Below, in pieces: positions 1 through 26,900 of a stretch of 64,000 nt of DNA (its first letter is position 1; each line of letters begins with the position of its first letter). Source of the stretch: Chrysomallon squamiferum (taxonomy: Eukaryota > Mollusca > Gastropoda > Neomphalida > Peltospiridae); contig CM022675.1 of assembly GCA_012295275.1 (NCBI GenBank), forward strand, positions 12,646,753 through 12,710,752, written 5' to 3'. The position numbers and the translations under genes were made by a program. A model generated the notes under the pieces. It was given only the letters and a program-made list of their open reading frames with translations. It was not told the DNA's origin and searched no databases.

Positions 1-1
1 T

Positions 2-570
2 TCACCTGAATTTCAAAGTACTTCTCATGAATATCCAAGGAGATTTTCTGCTGATTATCCAAAAGGTATTATTTCATCTGAACCTCCAAGGAGATATTCT
101 GCTGATTATCCAAAAAGTATTTCATCTGAACCTCCAAGGAGATATTCTGCTGATTATCCAAAAAGTATTTTATCTGAATATCCAAGGAGATTTTCTGCTG
201 ATTATCCAAAAAGTATTTCATCTGAACATCAACAGAACATTTCAGTTGACAATACTGAAATTGTTCCACCTGAGCAAGCAAGATCTGTTTCACCTGAATT
301 TCAAAGGAGTGTTTCTCCAGAATATCCAAGGAGATTTTCTGCTGATTATCCAAATATTTCACCTGAACATCAACAGAACATTCCAGAAGATGGGACTGAA
401 ACTGTTCCACCTAAGCAAGAAAGACATCTTCTACCTGAACTTGAAACAAATCTTTCTCCAGAGCGTCCAAGGCGTTTTTCTGCTGATTATCCAAGAAATG
501 TTGTCCCAGAGCAAGCAAGAAGTCTTTCTCCAGAACGTCCAAGGAGTTTTTCTCTTGGTTACGAAAAAAG
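2..570 (+). repeat. Coding repeat: SADYP/SPE units of about 16-19 residues
   Basis: In frame 2 the exon repeats units of the form (E)YPRRFSADYPKSIS, with variants such as PRRYSADYP, ERPRRFSADYP and EHQQNIS. The array expands inside coding DNA. Because the period is a multiple of three, the other frames and the antisense strand are also open here, which creates long shadow frames. Confidence 0.8.
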
Positions 571-3500
571 TATTTTGTCACTAAGAACTGCTTCACCTGG
601 ATCTCAAAGAAGTGATTCACCAGAACCTGAAAAAAGTATTACACCAGAGAGTGTTTCATCTGATATTTATCAAAAGATTCCTTCGAAGCCTGCTAGTTAT
701 GACAACATTTTGTCTGATGATTTGAAAAAAGGTTTAAAATATATTATATCTGAAGCAGGTGACAGCACTTTTCAAAGACCTGCTTCCGAAATAATTGTTG
801 ACAAATATACCATAAGAAGTGATACTGATATGAGAGATGCTTTTTCATTTGAATCTCTGACTGGCCCACATCATCAGGAAAGGAAAATGTCTCTGTTTGT
901 TCAGAAAGCAAAAACTAATTTAGTTGAGGAAGTAGAAGGGAAACATCAGATCTTATCATTGAAAACAAGTTTGCCAAATCAGAAACGTAGAGAAAAAATG
1001 GAAACAACCCCTGTTGTTTTATCAGATATTACCACTAATGAACCAGAAGATGACATATCAAAGCATATTCCTGAAATAGTAATTACAAACACAAGTGTGG
1101 AGCCGAATGAAGGTACAAAAGATAAAGAAGATTCTGCAGAGGGTGACTTACAAATTAAGTATGTGATGTTTATTGATTTTTTTATTTATGTATAAATTAT
1201 TAAAATTTATAACAGATAACAACTAAGTATAAATAATTCTATTAGACCATTTATTGATACAATCGCAATTAATTATTAGCAGAAAGTACATTAAAAAGGA
1301 TTGATCTTCCAATCCATCATGTCTCAAGCAAGCACTATAAATAGACCCATTCTTCTGACAATATTTTGATGTTTGACACAATAATGGAATGTTTTGAGAG
1401 ACTATCATGTATACTGCTTAAAAAGTACATTAATAAGTCAGAAGGCTGGAGTTTTCAAAAACTGAATTGTCCTCGGTTTTTTTCATTACCAATCTATGTT
1501 ATAAACTTATGGTTTGAATATCATTTCTTGCTGATAGATAAAAGAATATTATGGTTTTGAAAAAAAGAAATTCTTAAAAAATGTTAATTTTAATTGCCAC
1601 AGAGCTAGGACTCTTGTAGACATCCTGTAAAGGTTTTATAGACTGATTTCCTAAACTGCTAAAGAAAGAGACTGCTTCACTTTCAGAACTTTGTTTAAAA
1701 GATTTGATACAGTATACCTAAATTTGGTGACAATAAAAATAAATTTGTCTTTTTACTTAATTTTTTTTTAATTTCATTTAGGACTTCAAGTAAAGAATCA
1801 TCAGAACTTCTTGAAAAAGAGATATTATTGATGATAAAGGACTGTGCTAATAAAATACAGCAAGCTATTTCAAATCACCAAGAATCCATATATAAAATTC
1901 TTAAGAGAAATCATTATGAAAGAGCAGCAACAAAACTGATGTCATTTTGTCCTAAAACGATTCTAAAACATGTAAGTAGTAATAACTAGGTAAATAAATA
2001 AATTGGGGTTTACATATTTTAATTATTTTATGTACATGTGTTTAAAGATTATGTAATTTATTTATTTACATTCATTTTATAATAATTAAAAATCATTATT
2101 TTCAGTTTACTGATGATGCTAAAGCATTAACTGAAAGTGTAATGAAAAACACTTGTGATTGTAAGTGATTTCGTTTTTTTCACAATAACTAAGAAAATGC
2201 TTACTTTTTCATTTCAGTTGTTGTGATGTCTTAGAAATGGAAACAGAAACCTGTAATAAAATTTTGAGATAATTAGACACTAATAGCAATTTTACTAGTA
2301 TTTCTGCAAATAGTAGCATACTGGTAGACAGACAGTAATGTTTTCTATGTCCTTGTTTCAAAAAAAGATTTAATAATGAGCTCTTTTTATTAACTTCAAT
2401 GATCTGCATTCTTTATTTCATGTGACCATATTTATTATTATTGCTGTTATTACTATTATTCAGTTTTCTTAAAAGATTTTTTTTTTTTTTTTTTTTTAGA
2501 AGAAATAGAAAAAACAAAAGTAGAGGGAAATATATATATGTGTGTTACATTCAATATGTCAAACTAGTCATCTGGCCTAATGACTACAATTTCCAGGAAT
2601 TAGGCCAAACAACTGAAATAGACCTCTAGTCATTAGACAGAATGACTGAATGAAAAAGAAAGACTTGCAGTTGCATGAAATCATTTATTTTGAAACACAT
2701 CCAGTTGTGTTTTATTTATTACAGCAGTCCAAACTTGAGTGACATCTTGAATTGCACAAAAGATTGTTCTTGAAATATTTACAATGTTTTGTTTGACACA
2801 GTTGCACTTCACATACACTTTGACACTGTATCCAACAATAGCAGTCTCTGGGGACACACATCAGACTGGTTCCTGCAGTCTTTGCCTTTCAGAATTCCGA
2901 AACAGATCTAAGCAAAGCATTAAACCTATTTCACTGTTGGTATTAAAATCATTGGTCTTTGATGTAAGAATAACACAACAATAAGGCAGCATATGCCCTG
3001 AAAAAGAGTGTAATTAATCTGTCTTTAAATTATATTTATCTGTTGTCATTGTTTGATACATATGTAACTAGTGTGCTGCTTTATGGTAGTGAGATATGGG
3101 GTTTTCAAAAAGCATATGTTATTGTGAAAATTCACTTAGATTTTTGTAAAAATATTTTAAATGTTAAAAGGTCAACCACAGATATTATGGTTCTGTTATG
3201 AATTAGGTAGATTCCCATTTTGTTTTGGTGATTGTACTTATTGAAGGATTAAATATTGGTTGAAATTCCTAATTCCTGGAAATTTTAGTCTGATGGTCTT
3301 GGGTGTTAGGCTAAATGCCTAAACGTTTTAGGCACTAAACCAAATGACTAGTTTGACATATTGACTGTAATATATATATACAGATATAGATATATATAAT
3401 ATTTGATTTAAAACTGTAGACCTTGACTGTGTGGAGAATGCTATTGTGATTCATTTTGACAATGGAAGTGAAGAAGAACAATCTAAACAAACCCAGGACT

Positions 3501-6500
3501 TGAATGAAAAGTCATTATCACTAAGCAGAAACATTGACATAGGGAATGAGGTACTTAACTGTGTTTTAACAAGGCTTGATATGAAAGTGCATGTCTGGTG
3601 TAAAACAAATAGCTTAAACACTACGATTTATTTATTTCTTTTATGGTCAGCATCTGATAGTGCTAAAATCGGACAACAAAATAACATGGCATTTTCTCTC
3701 TTTTTACTCTTGTATAGAAAAAACATACAGATATCTTGCATAATTGAGAACATAGCTCAAATTTTGGGGAGTCATTTTTGTTTGATTATTAATTATTATT
3801 AATATATATATATTTTTGGGGGTTTATATTAATGATATTCCAGTAAAAGTAAATGTTTCAGCAGTGCAGATCTTCAACAGGTTATTGTTGTTTTCTATCC
3901 AACATAATTTTTAATAATATAAACTGAAGAAGAAAAAATTACAAACCATACATTCAGGTTATGTTTAGTGAATGAACTTGGACATGTTCTGAACTAATTT
4001 TGTGTCAAAATTCCTTTGTCAGCTTTTGGTTTTACATCTAAGGTTTATTCTGTTGCAAATTTCTATCACTCAGTGAATTTAGAAATAGCTCCAATAAGTC
4101 TTAGCAGAGAGAGTTGAAATACCAGATTTATTTTCTCTTATTTTTGAAACTAATATTCAGTAAACATGCTCTGTTGTTATTTTATTTTATTTTATTATTA
4201 TTTTCTCAAACTTTATTGTTATTTCACGATTATTATAGTTTTCATTTATTGAACTTGTAATTACAGTCATCTAAAAATGATTTTTGTGTTTATTTTGAAT
4301 TTGTTTTCTAAAAATATGATTTTTGTATTCTATTCTTAAAAATTGAAATTGTCCAAAAACTGGTTTATGCTTTAACAAATTATATATTTTTTCATAGTTG
4401 TCCTCTGAGGAAAAGAATGAAAATGTAGATGCAATCTATAAGGGGCTGAGAAACCGAACAATCACCAGAGAGTTACATGATGTATAATATGTTTTTATAT
4501 GAATAATTTTGTTCTCACTTTTCTGGCATCAGCTGTTTATATGTTACTGTCACTCTTTTTCAATGTCACTTTTTATATCACTTAAGCTTTCAGTGACTGT
4601 CACTGTATAGATATCTCAGACAGAATTACTGTCAGTTTGTATATCTCTTACACACTGTCACTTTATGTATCACTATCAGTCTTTGTATTTGTAATTTTCT
4701 TATTCTGTTTTTCTCATTGTCACTTTGTATGCCATAGATGCACATTCATTATCACTTTAAATATTACTTACATACAGTCATTTTTTAAAAGTCACTTTCT
4801 GACTACAGATGCATTCTCTAATCTCTCTCTCTCACCACACACACACACGCACACTCATTGCTATACACTTACAGACTATATGTAGTTTAATGGTCTCACT
4901 TAATACATTACATCTGACAAATCCAACATTTAAATAACAAATGCATTAACAAATATTTAATATGTTAGAATAATGACATATTTCTTTTTCCTTTTCTTCT
5001 TATTTAAACATAAAGATTGGAATAAAGCTGACTAATAACCCCAAGATAATGACAGATCACAGGTTTCTGAGAACAATAAATAAACTAATTTTATCTCGTG
5101 CCATGCAGATTAAAAGGACAGTGGTTAGAATTAAAAGTAAGAAGGTTAATTAGTCTCAAAATAATGTCTCAGTTTTATTTACATAATATTAGAAGTGATT
5201 TTTTTTTTTGTTATTAATTAGGATAGTAATAGAAAATAATTTCACATATGTTGATGCCAGACATAATTATGTAAAAACCGCCAAGTACAGACATACATTT
5301 TTTTAGACTTGATATGTGTGATATTATATCTCATAGTAATGACATACAAGGATGAAGCAGAGTAATAGATAATGTATTTACAAAGAACAATAAATAATAT
5401 GTTACAAAGAAGAAAAATATCAAATAATATGTTATGAACAACAATAATAAATGATGTATTACAAAGAACATTAAATAATATGTTACAAAGAAGAAAAATA
5501 TTAAATATGTTATGAACAACAATAATAAATGATGTATTATGAAGAACAGTAATACATAATAAATTACAAAGAACACAAAAACACTTTATTTCATTATTTA
5601 CCATTTTACAACAGTACTTGAAATACCTTATTTAACTAAAAAAAATAATAATTATAATTTTATTACATATTTTTTTTATTAGATAAGAAAGTCAGGAAAA
5701 GTTGCACAGAAGACGGTGAGAAACTAAGCTGGAATAAACTGTTAGAGATGTATAAATATTTAGATGCTGCCAGTTTAAATCTGTACTTTGGTTATTCAAC
5801 AAAAGATGAAGAATATGAAAAACTTAAAACCACGAAAAGCAACATAATGGATTCAGTGTACATGATGTAAGTAATGCTGTAAATATATTATTTGAATTTA
5901 TGACAGTTTCAGAACAAATAACAACTACTTTTGATACGGCCAAGCAATAAAGAAAGAAACAGCCTGGTTTCAGTGGATGTCAATTAATCTGTTACTTGTG
6001 AGGCCTACAGAGGAACCAGATGTGTTGAACTTTTTGAACTAAACAGCATATAACTACTACCTATTGCTCACTGCTCTGAAACATAATAAACCTAGAGAGA
6101 TGTAACTTACGAACAAAGTGGACTTCTTCTGAAGGTATTTTACGTATGAAACAGAAGTAGACAAGGTAAAATGTGTGAGAAGTGGACCCAGATTCGTAGA
6201 AATAAGAAAACAAAAACTAATAGACAGTTTTGTAATATATTTTATTCACATCCATGTCAAACAGGAGGATACAGTTGAGATTTTGACATCAGTAATTAGT
6301 TATTTGAAAATATTTTCTAGTTATCTTATGTTTTCTTCTTATTGTCTTTATACAAATATATGTTGACCTGTGAACTATAATGGTGACATTTATCACACAG
6401 TATTCCTGCTGTCTGAATCAACATACATAAAACAATGCAGTTGTGAAAGGCTAATATTCCTGCTACAAAAATAATTTGTTAAAGAAGACTATTCCCCTTC

Positions 6501-8241
6501 TGAACATTCTTTAAAAGCATTTATAGCATAATAAATTCATAATTTACTTTTTTGTTTTTTTAGATTTTACAATGCTAGCTCTCATTTTGATGTTCATATA
6601 CTATATATACAGTATTGACAGTAGTGGTAGATATGTTGCTACTAGTAGTAGCTGATAGAATTTTTCCTGTTTACCAAACTATATACATTATATTTCATAT
6701 GCTATGTATTATTTTTCTATTAGTTCTGCAATGTAAACTTAATGAATTTGCATTATTATATCACTACCAGCTTTTGTTTTTGAAGGCTTGGTGAAATATT
6801 TCAAGAAGCTGGAGTAGATGTTACCTTTCCAAAGTCAGGATCACATGCTGAATTTCATGAGTCAAGTTATTTCCTCTGCTTCAATATCCACATTTGCAAC
6901 ACAAAGGTCTTCAACAAACCAAGACCATAATCCAACTATTGGGCTGACAGGGCTACACATTCGACCAATACAAGTCACTTTTCCAACAAAAAAGGTAAGG
7001 GTATTTGAAAATGAGTTGGTTTAGGTGTAATCATTGAACCACACAGTATTTTGTGATGTTACATTGTAATCATTGAACCACACAGTATTTTGTGATGTTA
7101 CATTGTAAACATTGAACCACACAGTATTTTGTGATGTTACACTAAACATTGAACCGCACAGTATTTTGTGATGTTACATTGTAATCATTGAACCACACAG
7201 TATTTTGTGATGTTACACTGTAAACATTGAACCACACAGTATTTTGTGATGTTACACTGTAAACATTGAACCACACAGTATTTTGTGATGTTACTCTGTA
7301 AACATTGAACCTTGCAGTATTGTGTGATGTTACACTGTAAACATTGAACCACACAGTATTTTGTGATGTTACTCTGTAAACATTGAACCTTGCAGTATTG
7401 TGTGATGTTACACTGTAAACATTTTGAACCACACAGTATTTTGTGATGTTACATTGTAAACATTGAACCAATATTTTGTGGTATGGTGCCTTCTCTCATT
7501 TGGAACTGAAATGTAAATGAGGTAAAACTAAGGAGGGTAAGAACCATGTAGCTCAGTTTTAATGGTTTTAACTTGTATTAGAAACAAAGTTAATGTTTCA
7601 GTCAGTAATCATTAAGCACCTTGATGTTAAATGTTTTATTTTTAGCTTCAAGTTTCAGTGAATGTACCTTCATATACAAGAAAATCAAAGGAAATGCGTC
7701 ATGGAAAGTAAGAGTTTAATTTTATCACTGTATTCAGGTAGTAAAATAAACTGTTTTGTAGAGAGAACATAAAAAGTTGTAAGTATAATGGCATTCCTAA
7801 TAAACCATAAACTTAATAAAATGAACTTCAGTGGATTTAAATGTTGAGAAATGAAAGTAACAAAAATTAAATTAATTATTAATTGGTATCTCCTAATTAA
7901 TAAGCATGTAATGCATGACTATTTGCAGTATCACTTTATCCACAATGTGTGTTGTTTCACATTCAGAGACAGGCCCCTCACAGTAATAATTATTAATATA
8001 ACAACATATTAAAACAATGATAAATGCTTGGGATTTTGGGGATGATTTTCTTTCTGCTTTTTTCTCTTCCTTCCTTCAATCTTTTTCTTTTTTAAAATGT
8101 TTTAGTTATATTTTTGTTTATTATTATTTTTTTGGATTCACTGTTGATTACTAATATATGAAAAAATGCAGATTTTTAAATTTTCGAATGATTTGTAATT
8201 TGTCTTGCAGACGGATTCTACCAATCACCAGCTGGATGTAA
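2..8241 (+). CDS. 3' part of a multi-exon gene for a Ser/Pro/Glu-rich protein (family not recognised)
   Basis: The frame is open from base 2, so the 5' end lies outside the window. Exons read as 2-1158, 1782-1971, 2106-2160, 3420-3550, 4398-4481, 5016-5136, 5683-5866, 6786-6994, 7646-7707 and 8211-8241 (TAA at 8239-8241). Junction phases agree up to 5866/6786. The first exon encodes SADYP/SPE repeats and then an acidic Ser/Thr-rich stretch. Later exons encode helical, Lys-rich segments such as ILLMIKDCANKIQQAI and end in ...KRILPITSWM. I see no signal peptide, TM helix or catalytic motif. The exon at 6786 enters in a frame that stops at 6938-6950, while its 3' half is open in another frame that joins the last two exons correctly, so one frame break or a missed junction exists. 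The repeats suggest a disordered scaffold or cytoskeletal protein, which is inference only. Confidence 0.7.
2531..3375. mobile_element. Non-autonomous DNA-transposon-like element with inverted ends
   Basis: The 21 bases at 2551-2571 (core TCAATATGTCAAACTAGTCA) recur as an exact reverse complement at 3344-3364. A second matching block (TTTCCAGGAATTAGG) lies at about 2590-2604 and inverted at 3268-3284. The element sits in an intron of the Ser/Pro-rich gene. No transposase is visible. The ends lie in TA-rich DNA, so the target-site duplication cannot be defined. Confidence 0.6.
3055..3232 (+). pseudogene. LINE-type reverse transcriptase remnant
   Basis: The frame from 3055 reads ...VLLYGSEIWGF..., then IHLDFCKNIL and STTDIMV. 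After a one-base shift near 3198 it reads YELGRFPF. This is the layout of the C-terminal part of non-LTR retrotransposon reverse transcriptases (LLYGxExWG, FCKxIL, ELGRxP). Only about 55 residues remain. The piece lies inside the inverted-repeat element at 2531-3375. Confidence 0.65.
5380..5585. repeat. Intronic tandem repeat of about 77 bp (ACAAAGAA..AATAATATGTTA)
   Basis: Two near-identical units of about 77 bp plus partial copies carry ACAAAGAACAATAAATAAT, GTTACAAAGAAGAAAAATAT and GAACAACAATAATAAATGAT. Related blocks occur again at 9990-10160. Confidence 0.6.
7020..7480. repeat. Minisatellite of about 39 bp, roughly 11 units
   Basis: Units repeat CATTGAACCACACAGTATTT and TGTGATGTTACACTGTAAA. 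Two units share the variant CCTTGCAGTATTGTG, which shows homogenisation within the array. It lies in the intron just after the donor at 6995, so each unit could affect splicing. No coding content is supported. Confidence 0.85.
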
Positions 8242-8516
8242 ACCTGACCAAGCTGAACAAGTGTTTATAATCAGTGGAATAACACATCCATCCAACTAAA
8301 ATACACAACAGCAGCTCATATTACAAACAGTTATTGCTATCTAAACTGCAAATAATGTGAATAGTAAACTGTTGTGAATGACATAATACCATCTTGTTTC
8401 TAGAGAAAGTTTTAAAGTAATGTTTACTGACATACTGTCACTTTGTTTCCAGAAAATATTAAAAAGAAAACTGTTTATGAATGAGAGAACATTATTTTGT
8501 TATTAGTATAAATTAG

Positions 8517-8522
8517 AATAAA
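8517..8522 (+). terminator. Candidate polyadenylation signal AATAAA of the Ser/Pro-rich gene
   Basis: An AATAAA hexamer lies about 275 bases after the stop at 8239-8241, followed by T-rich DNA. Other AT-rich hexamers occur nearby, so the exact site is uncertain. Confidence 0.4.
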
Positions 8523-10166
8523 CTGTTTAGGATAGGTCTTATTCTTTTCATTGATAAATTTTCTTTATTTAATACAAACTGAGAGAACTGATTAAAAAAA
8601 AAAAAAAATACAAATAAATAATTAAATAAAAATTATATACTAAATTAAAATAATAATAAAACAGTAAATGAAAATACATTTTTAAAAGGAAATAGTTTTC
8701 TCTAAATTAATATTCTTACACGTAATACAGCTGCATGGATGTTTTTTTGCATGTATTTATCATGTTTAATCATCAAACAATTTAATCTTTTTTATTTCAG
8801 CATTTTTCCATTTCTTACCTGCTGTTTTTTCATCTTGAGGTAGATTCCCTGTATCTTTAAATTTAAAAAAAAAGCCTTTTTTCTGTCAGTCTTTCAGATC
8901 ACATACAATTAATTTTTTATTTATTTATTGTGTATATATAAAAGAAAAAGTTTAATTTTTTATCTCAGGGAATACCACATAACAGCTTTATTACTCATAA
9001 TTATATATTTTTATTTTTATTTATTTTACCGTCATATATAGATACAGATATATAGTGTTAATTTATATACAGTTTTAATGTAACATTTTACATTTGCATG
9101 AAATCATGTTAACCTGTTTTATAGTAATTATTTATATTCGGTTTTGTACTAAATATTTGGTAAATATTTGCTATTAATAATGCATACTTATGTATGATTT
9201 TATAGAGTTTTTGATATTTTTTTTTTTACTTCACATAACATTTAGAAAAAAAAATTACTACTAATAATATTAAAGAAAATAAAAATTACAGAAAGAAATA
9301 AAATTTATTTTTATTTTGTTTATTCAAGTCATTTATCACAGCCAACCACAAAACAAATCCAACAACATTCTTTACTATTTAACATCTCAGTAAAAAGCAA
9401 GAATATGTACAGCAGATACTCAGTTTAATAGAACAAGATACTTGAAGGGATCTCTTACACTGAAAGTGTTTTAAAATATACATCATTCCATGTGAAATCA
9501 CTCAATAAAATTGATTTTGACAAAAAATTGATACACAAATTTGGTTTAGTCAGAAGCACCAAAATTATCATAATTACAATATCTGAGTATTTAAAATAAA
9601 AAAAAGTGGTTATAAATATGTAACATTTTAAAATACAGCTGTGTTTTAATTGGAGCATTATTAATAATTAATACACATAACATTTAATGAAAACTAGGCA
9701 TAAATAATACAAAATTACTAATATTTAAAGTGTATGGTACAAACAGCTGGAATACATTTGTTATAGCTCACTGATGCATTTATTAGTCATGACTAATCTT
9801 TGCTAAAAATAAAGCATGACCAATAAAATAATAAAATGCTTGGAAGCTGAAATTGTTTCCTTCAGGTAATAATAACTTGGAAAAGATAAGAGTTCTAATT
9901 CTGTGAATGTTTTTCTATTTACATTACAGTACAGCTATAAAACATCTGTTTTACAATAAAAATATATTTCTTTAACATAAAGAGAAAAAATAAATGTATT
10001 TTATATTGTACAGAACAACAGTAAACAATATATTGCAAAGAGAAAAAAAAAAAAAAAAATAAATAAATATAAATTAGAAAGAACAACAATAAAGGATATA
10101 CAAGAAAAAATAACAATAAATGATACATTATGAAGAACAGTAAATGATATGAATAATAATATATAT
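8523..10166. other. Intergenic AT-rich DNA between two convergent genes
   Basis: This stretch separates the 3' end of the + strand gene from the 3' end of the guanylate cyclase gene. I see no supported exon. It holds poly-A/poly-T runs and, at 9990-10160, copies of the AACAACAATAAA-type repeat also found at 5380-5585. Some of it may be 3' UTR. Confidence 0.5.
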
Positions 10167-24914
<14,748 letters not shown>

Positions 24915-25179
24915 CTATTACAGAAAACTCACATGTAAGATACATATGACAAAAGAAGAATCATGAATTCATGTATAAGATAAATCTGACAACAGATATT
25001 TCACGAATTCACGTATAAGATGTCTGACTTTTTAGATTTTTCACCAGTTTACCTATGTTTTTAACTTGACGTTATTCATTTCAAATATTGCTGTGTATTA
25101 TTTTATCATACGCTGCAGCAGAATCTATGTGAACCAGCATTAGGTGTTCTAGTCAGAATAGTAATATATGTTATGAGAA

Positions 25180-25845
25180 GAAAGATGGGTAACAGGGTTG
25201 GTGCATATCGATTTGACTTTTTCAATAATTGTTCTTGTTACAAGTAACACCCACAGTTCTCCAAGCAGACACAAATCATCAATAGGGATCATGTTCCATT
25301 CCTCATTTTATTCAGCCAAGATGACATGAGTGGAAGGCAAGTCTTAAGACATACAGTGTTGTGGTGTTCTGTTGCTGCCAGTGTGCTATGACCAGTAGAA
25401 TCCAGTGAACACAGGTGATGTTCTCCTCAAAAACAAAATGGAGTCCAGCCTGATGTACTGATGTCCAAGGATGCTGTCACTAACGCAGCTCATTGACCTT
25501 CCAATGAAAATTTGCAGATGACAGTCCTGGTGATGTCACTCCAGACCATGAGACTGACCCTTGACCAAGCACTGACACTGAGGTAGCCTTCACTGAAACG
25601 TTCTCATCTGTCGTGGTGGTCTAGAATAAATCTGGTCTTGTTGAAAAACATGACCCGAGCCCAGTGTCTCTGAGGTTTATATGCACAATACACACACCAC
25701 TGAGATCTGGTAACATGTCTGGCAATCAGATGAGTAACAAATGTGTGTGTGAATGTGACTTCTATGCAGCCTGGAAAGAGTATGCCTGACCAGACACTTG
25801 TAACATGGAGTTTCTCTTGTGAGTGGCTCACTGGCATCAATTCAT
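25180..25845 (-). pseudogene. Degenerate Tc1-like transposase fossil
   Basis: On the - strand several frames give pieces in the order expected of a Tc1/mariner transposase. HVTRSQWCVYCAY is followed by HWARVMFFNKTRFILDHHDR (compare the W..VLFSDESRF..D..DGR region), then GSVSWSGVTSPGLSS (compare GGSVMVWGGIS..G). Stops and shifts break it. I see no intact terminal repeats. Confidence 0.5.
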
Positions 25846-26817
25846 CAATTTAAATTCCAATGATACAATACTAAATTGCCATCATGGCCCTTGGCTCTGG
25901 TTATACATTTCTTTCTTTCTTTCTTTCTTATTAATTTAAAAGATACTAACAGATTAAAATAAAAGATGTCTTCTTTTTTCAACCAGTAGAAAGGGATCTA
26001 TTAAGGAAGTGACTACTCTGGTCTTTGTAGCAAGTAACAAGAACAATGATAGGTATATCTAATAATACCTAAAGTACATAACATACACAGTGAATGTTAT
26101 CAGGATAAATAAATGAACAATTGTTTAGCAAAATCTAAAAAGCACGTGTGTGTTCTTGTCTGTGTGTGTATGTGTCTGTGTGCGTGCATGTATTTGAGTG
26201 TGAGTCTATAAAATGGTAACATTTAAGAGAAAATTAATTAATTTTGCACTGTCACAATTTTCATAGATTAACAGGCAGGTGTGTCTTTTTTATCACATTC
26301 TGTACCAGAAGTAAAAAACATACCAACACCTTTGTTATCTAGTCACCGAGTACAGCTTAGAATGAGAAATATCCAAAAGTGCACACCAAGAGGGTTTGAT
26401 CTAGCAATCTATCCGGTTTCACACAATTTTATTTCTTAAAACTCGGTTAACACTAACACGTGCTTTAAATAATATTAAAAAATTGAATAATTATATACAA
26501 CGTAATGAGAATCATATTCGGATAGTTATGATTAAGAAATATCTGATCAGTGAACAATAAATTCTGACATAACGAATAAGAAATATCTGATGAAATGAAT
26601 ATCTAAATAAAATAATATACTAAAGGATAAGAAATATTTGAATATGAAATAACTTATAATCAGAAACAAATATCTGATAAGTATTATTTTATATGTTGAA
26701 CAAGAAATTTCTGCTAAAATTAAGAAATGTGTGACAAAATGAATATTAAATATTTGATGTATAAAATTATGATTAGAATAATTAATTAAGTAAAACAATA
26801 GATTCCAATCATCATAC

Positions 26818-26900
26818 CTGTAGACTGTTTTCTTTCCAGTTATTCTTCCAACAACCTTTTCTGCTTTCTCTGAACCGAGTGATGTTGGCAATATATTCCT
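26818..26900 (-). other. Candidate 5' UTR exon of the guanylate cyclase
   Basis: A donor (CTACAG|GTATGA) ends at 26818, and the ATG exon has a good acceptor (TTCTGTAATAG) just upstream of the start codon at 24902, so an upstream non-coding exon is needed. The stretch at 26818-26900 is the best donor-bearing candidate seen. Its upstream limit is unknown. Confidence 0.35.

Noticed and set aside
27-584. 185-codon open frame (IQGDFLLIIQKV repeats)
   Set aside because: It is one base off the frame that runs unbroken from base 2 to the donor at 1159 and has a better composition; it is a by-product of the repeat.
7020-7480. Regularly spaced repeats suggestive of a CRISPR array
   Set aside because: Units are contiguous and vary only slightly, with no unique spacers, in an animal intron: a minisatellite. 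The same applies to 19975-20385 and 23450-23875.
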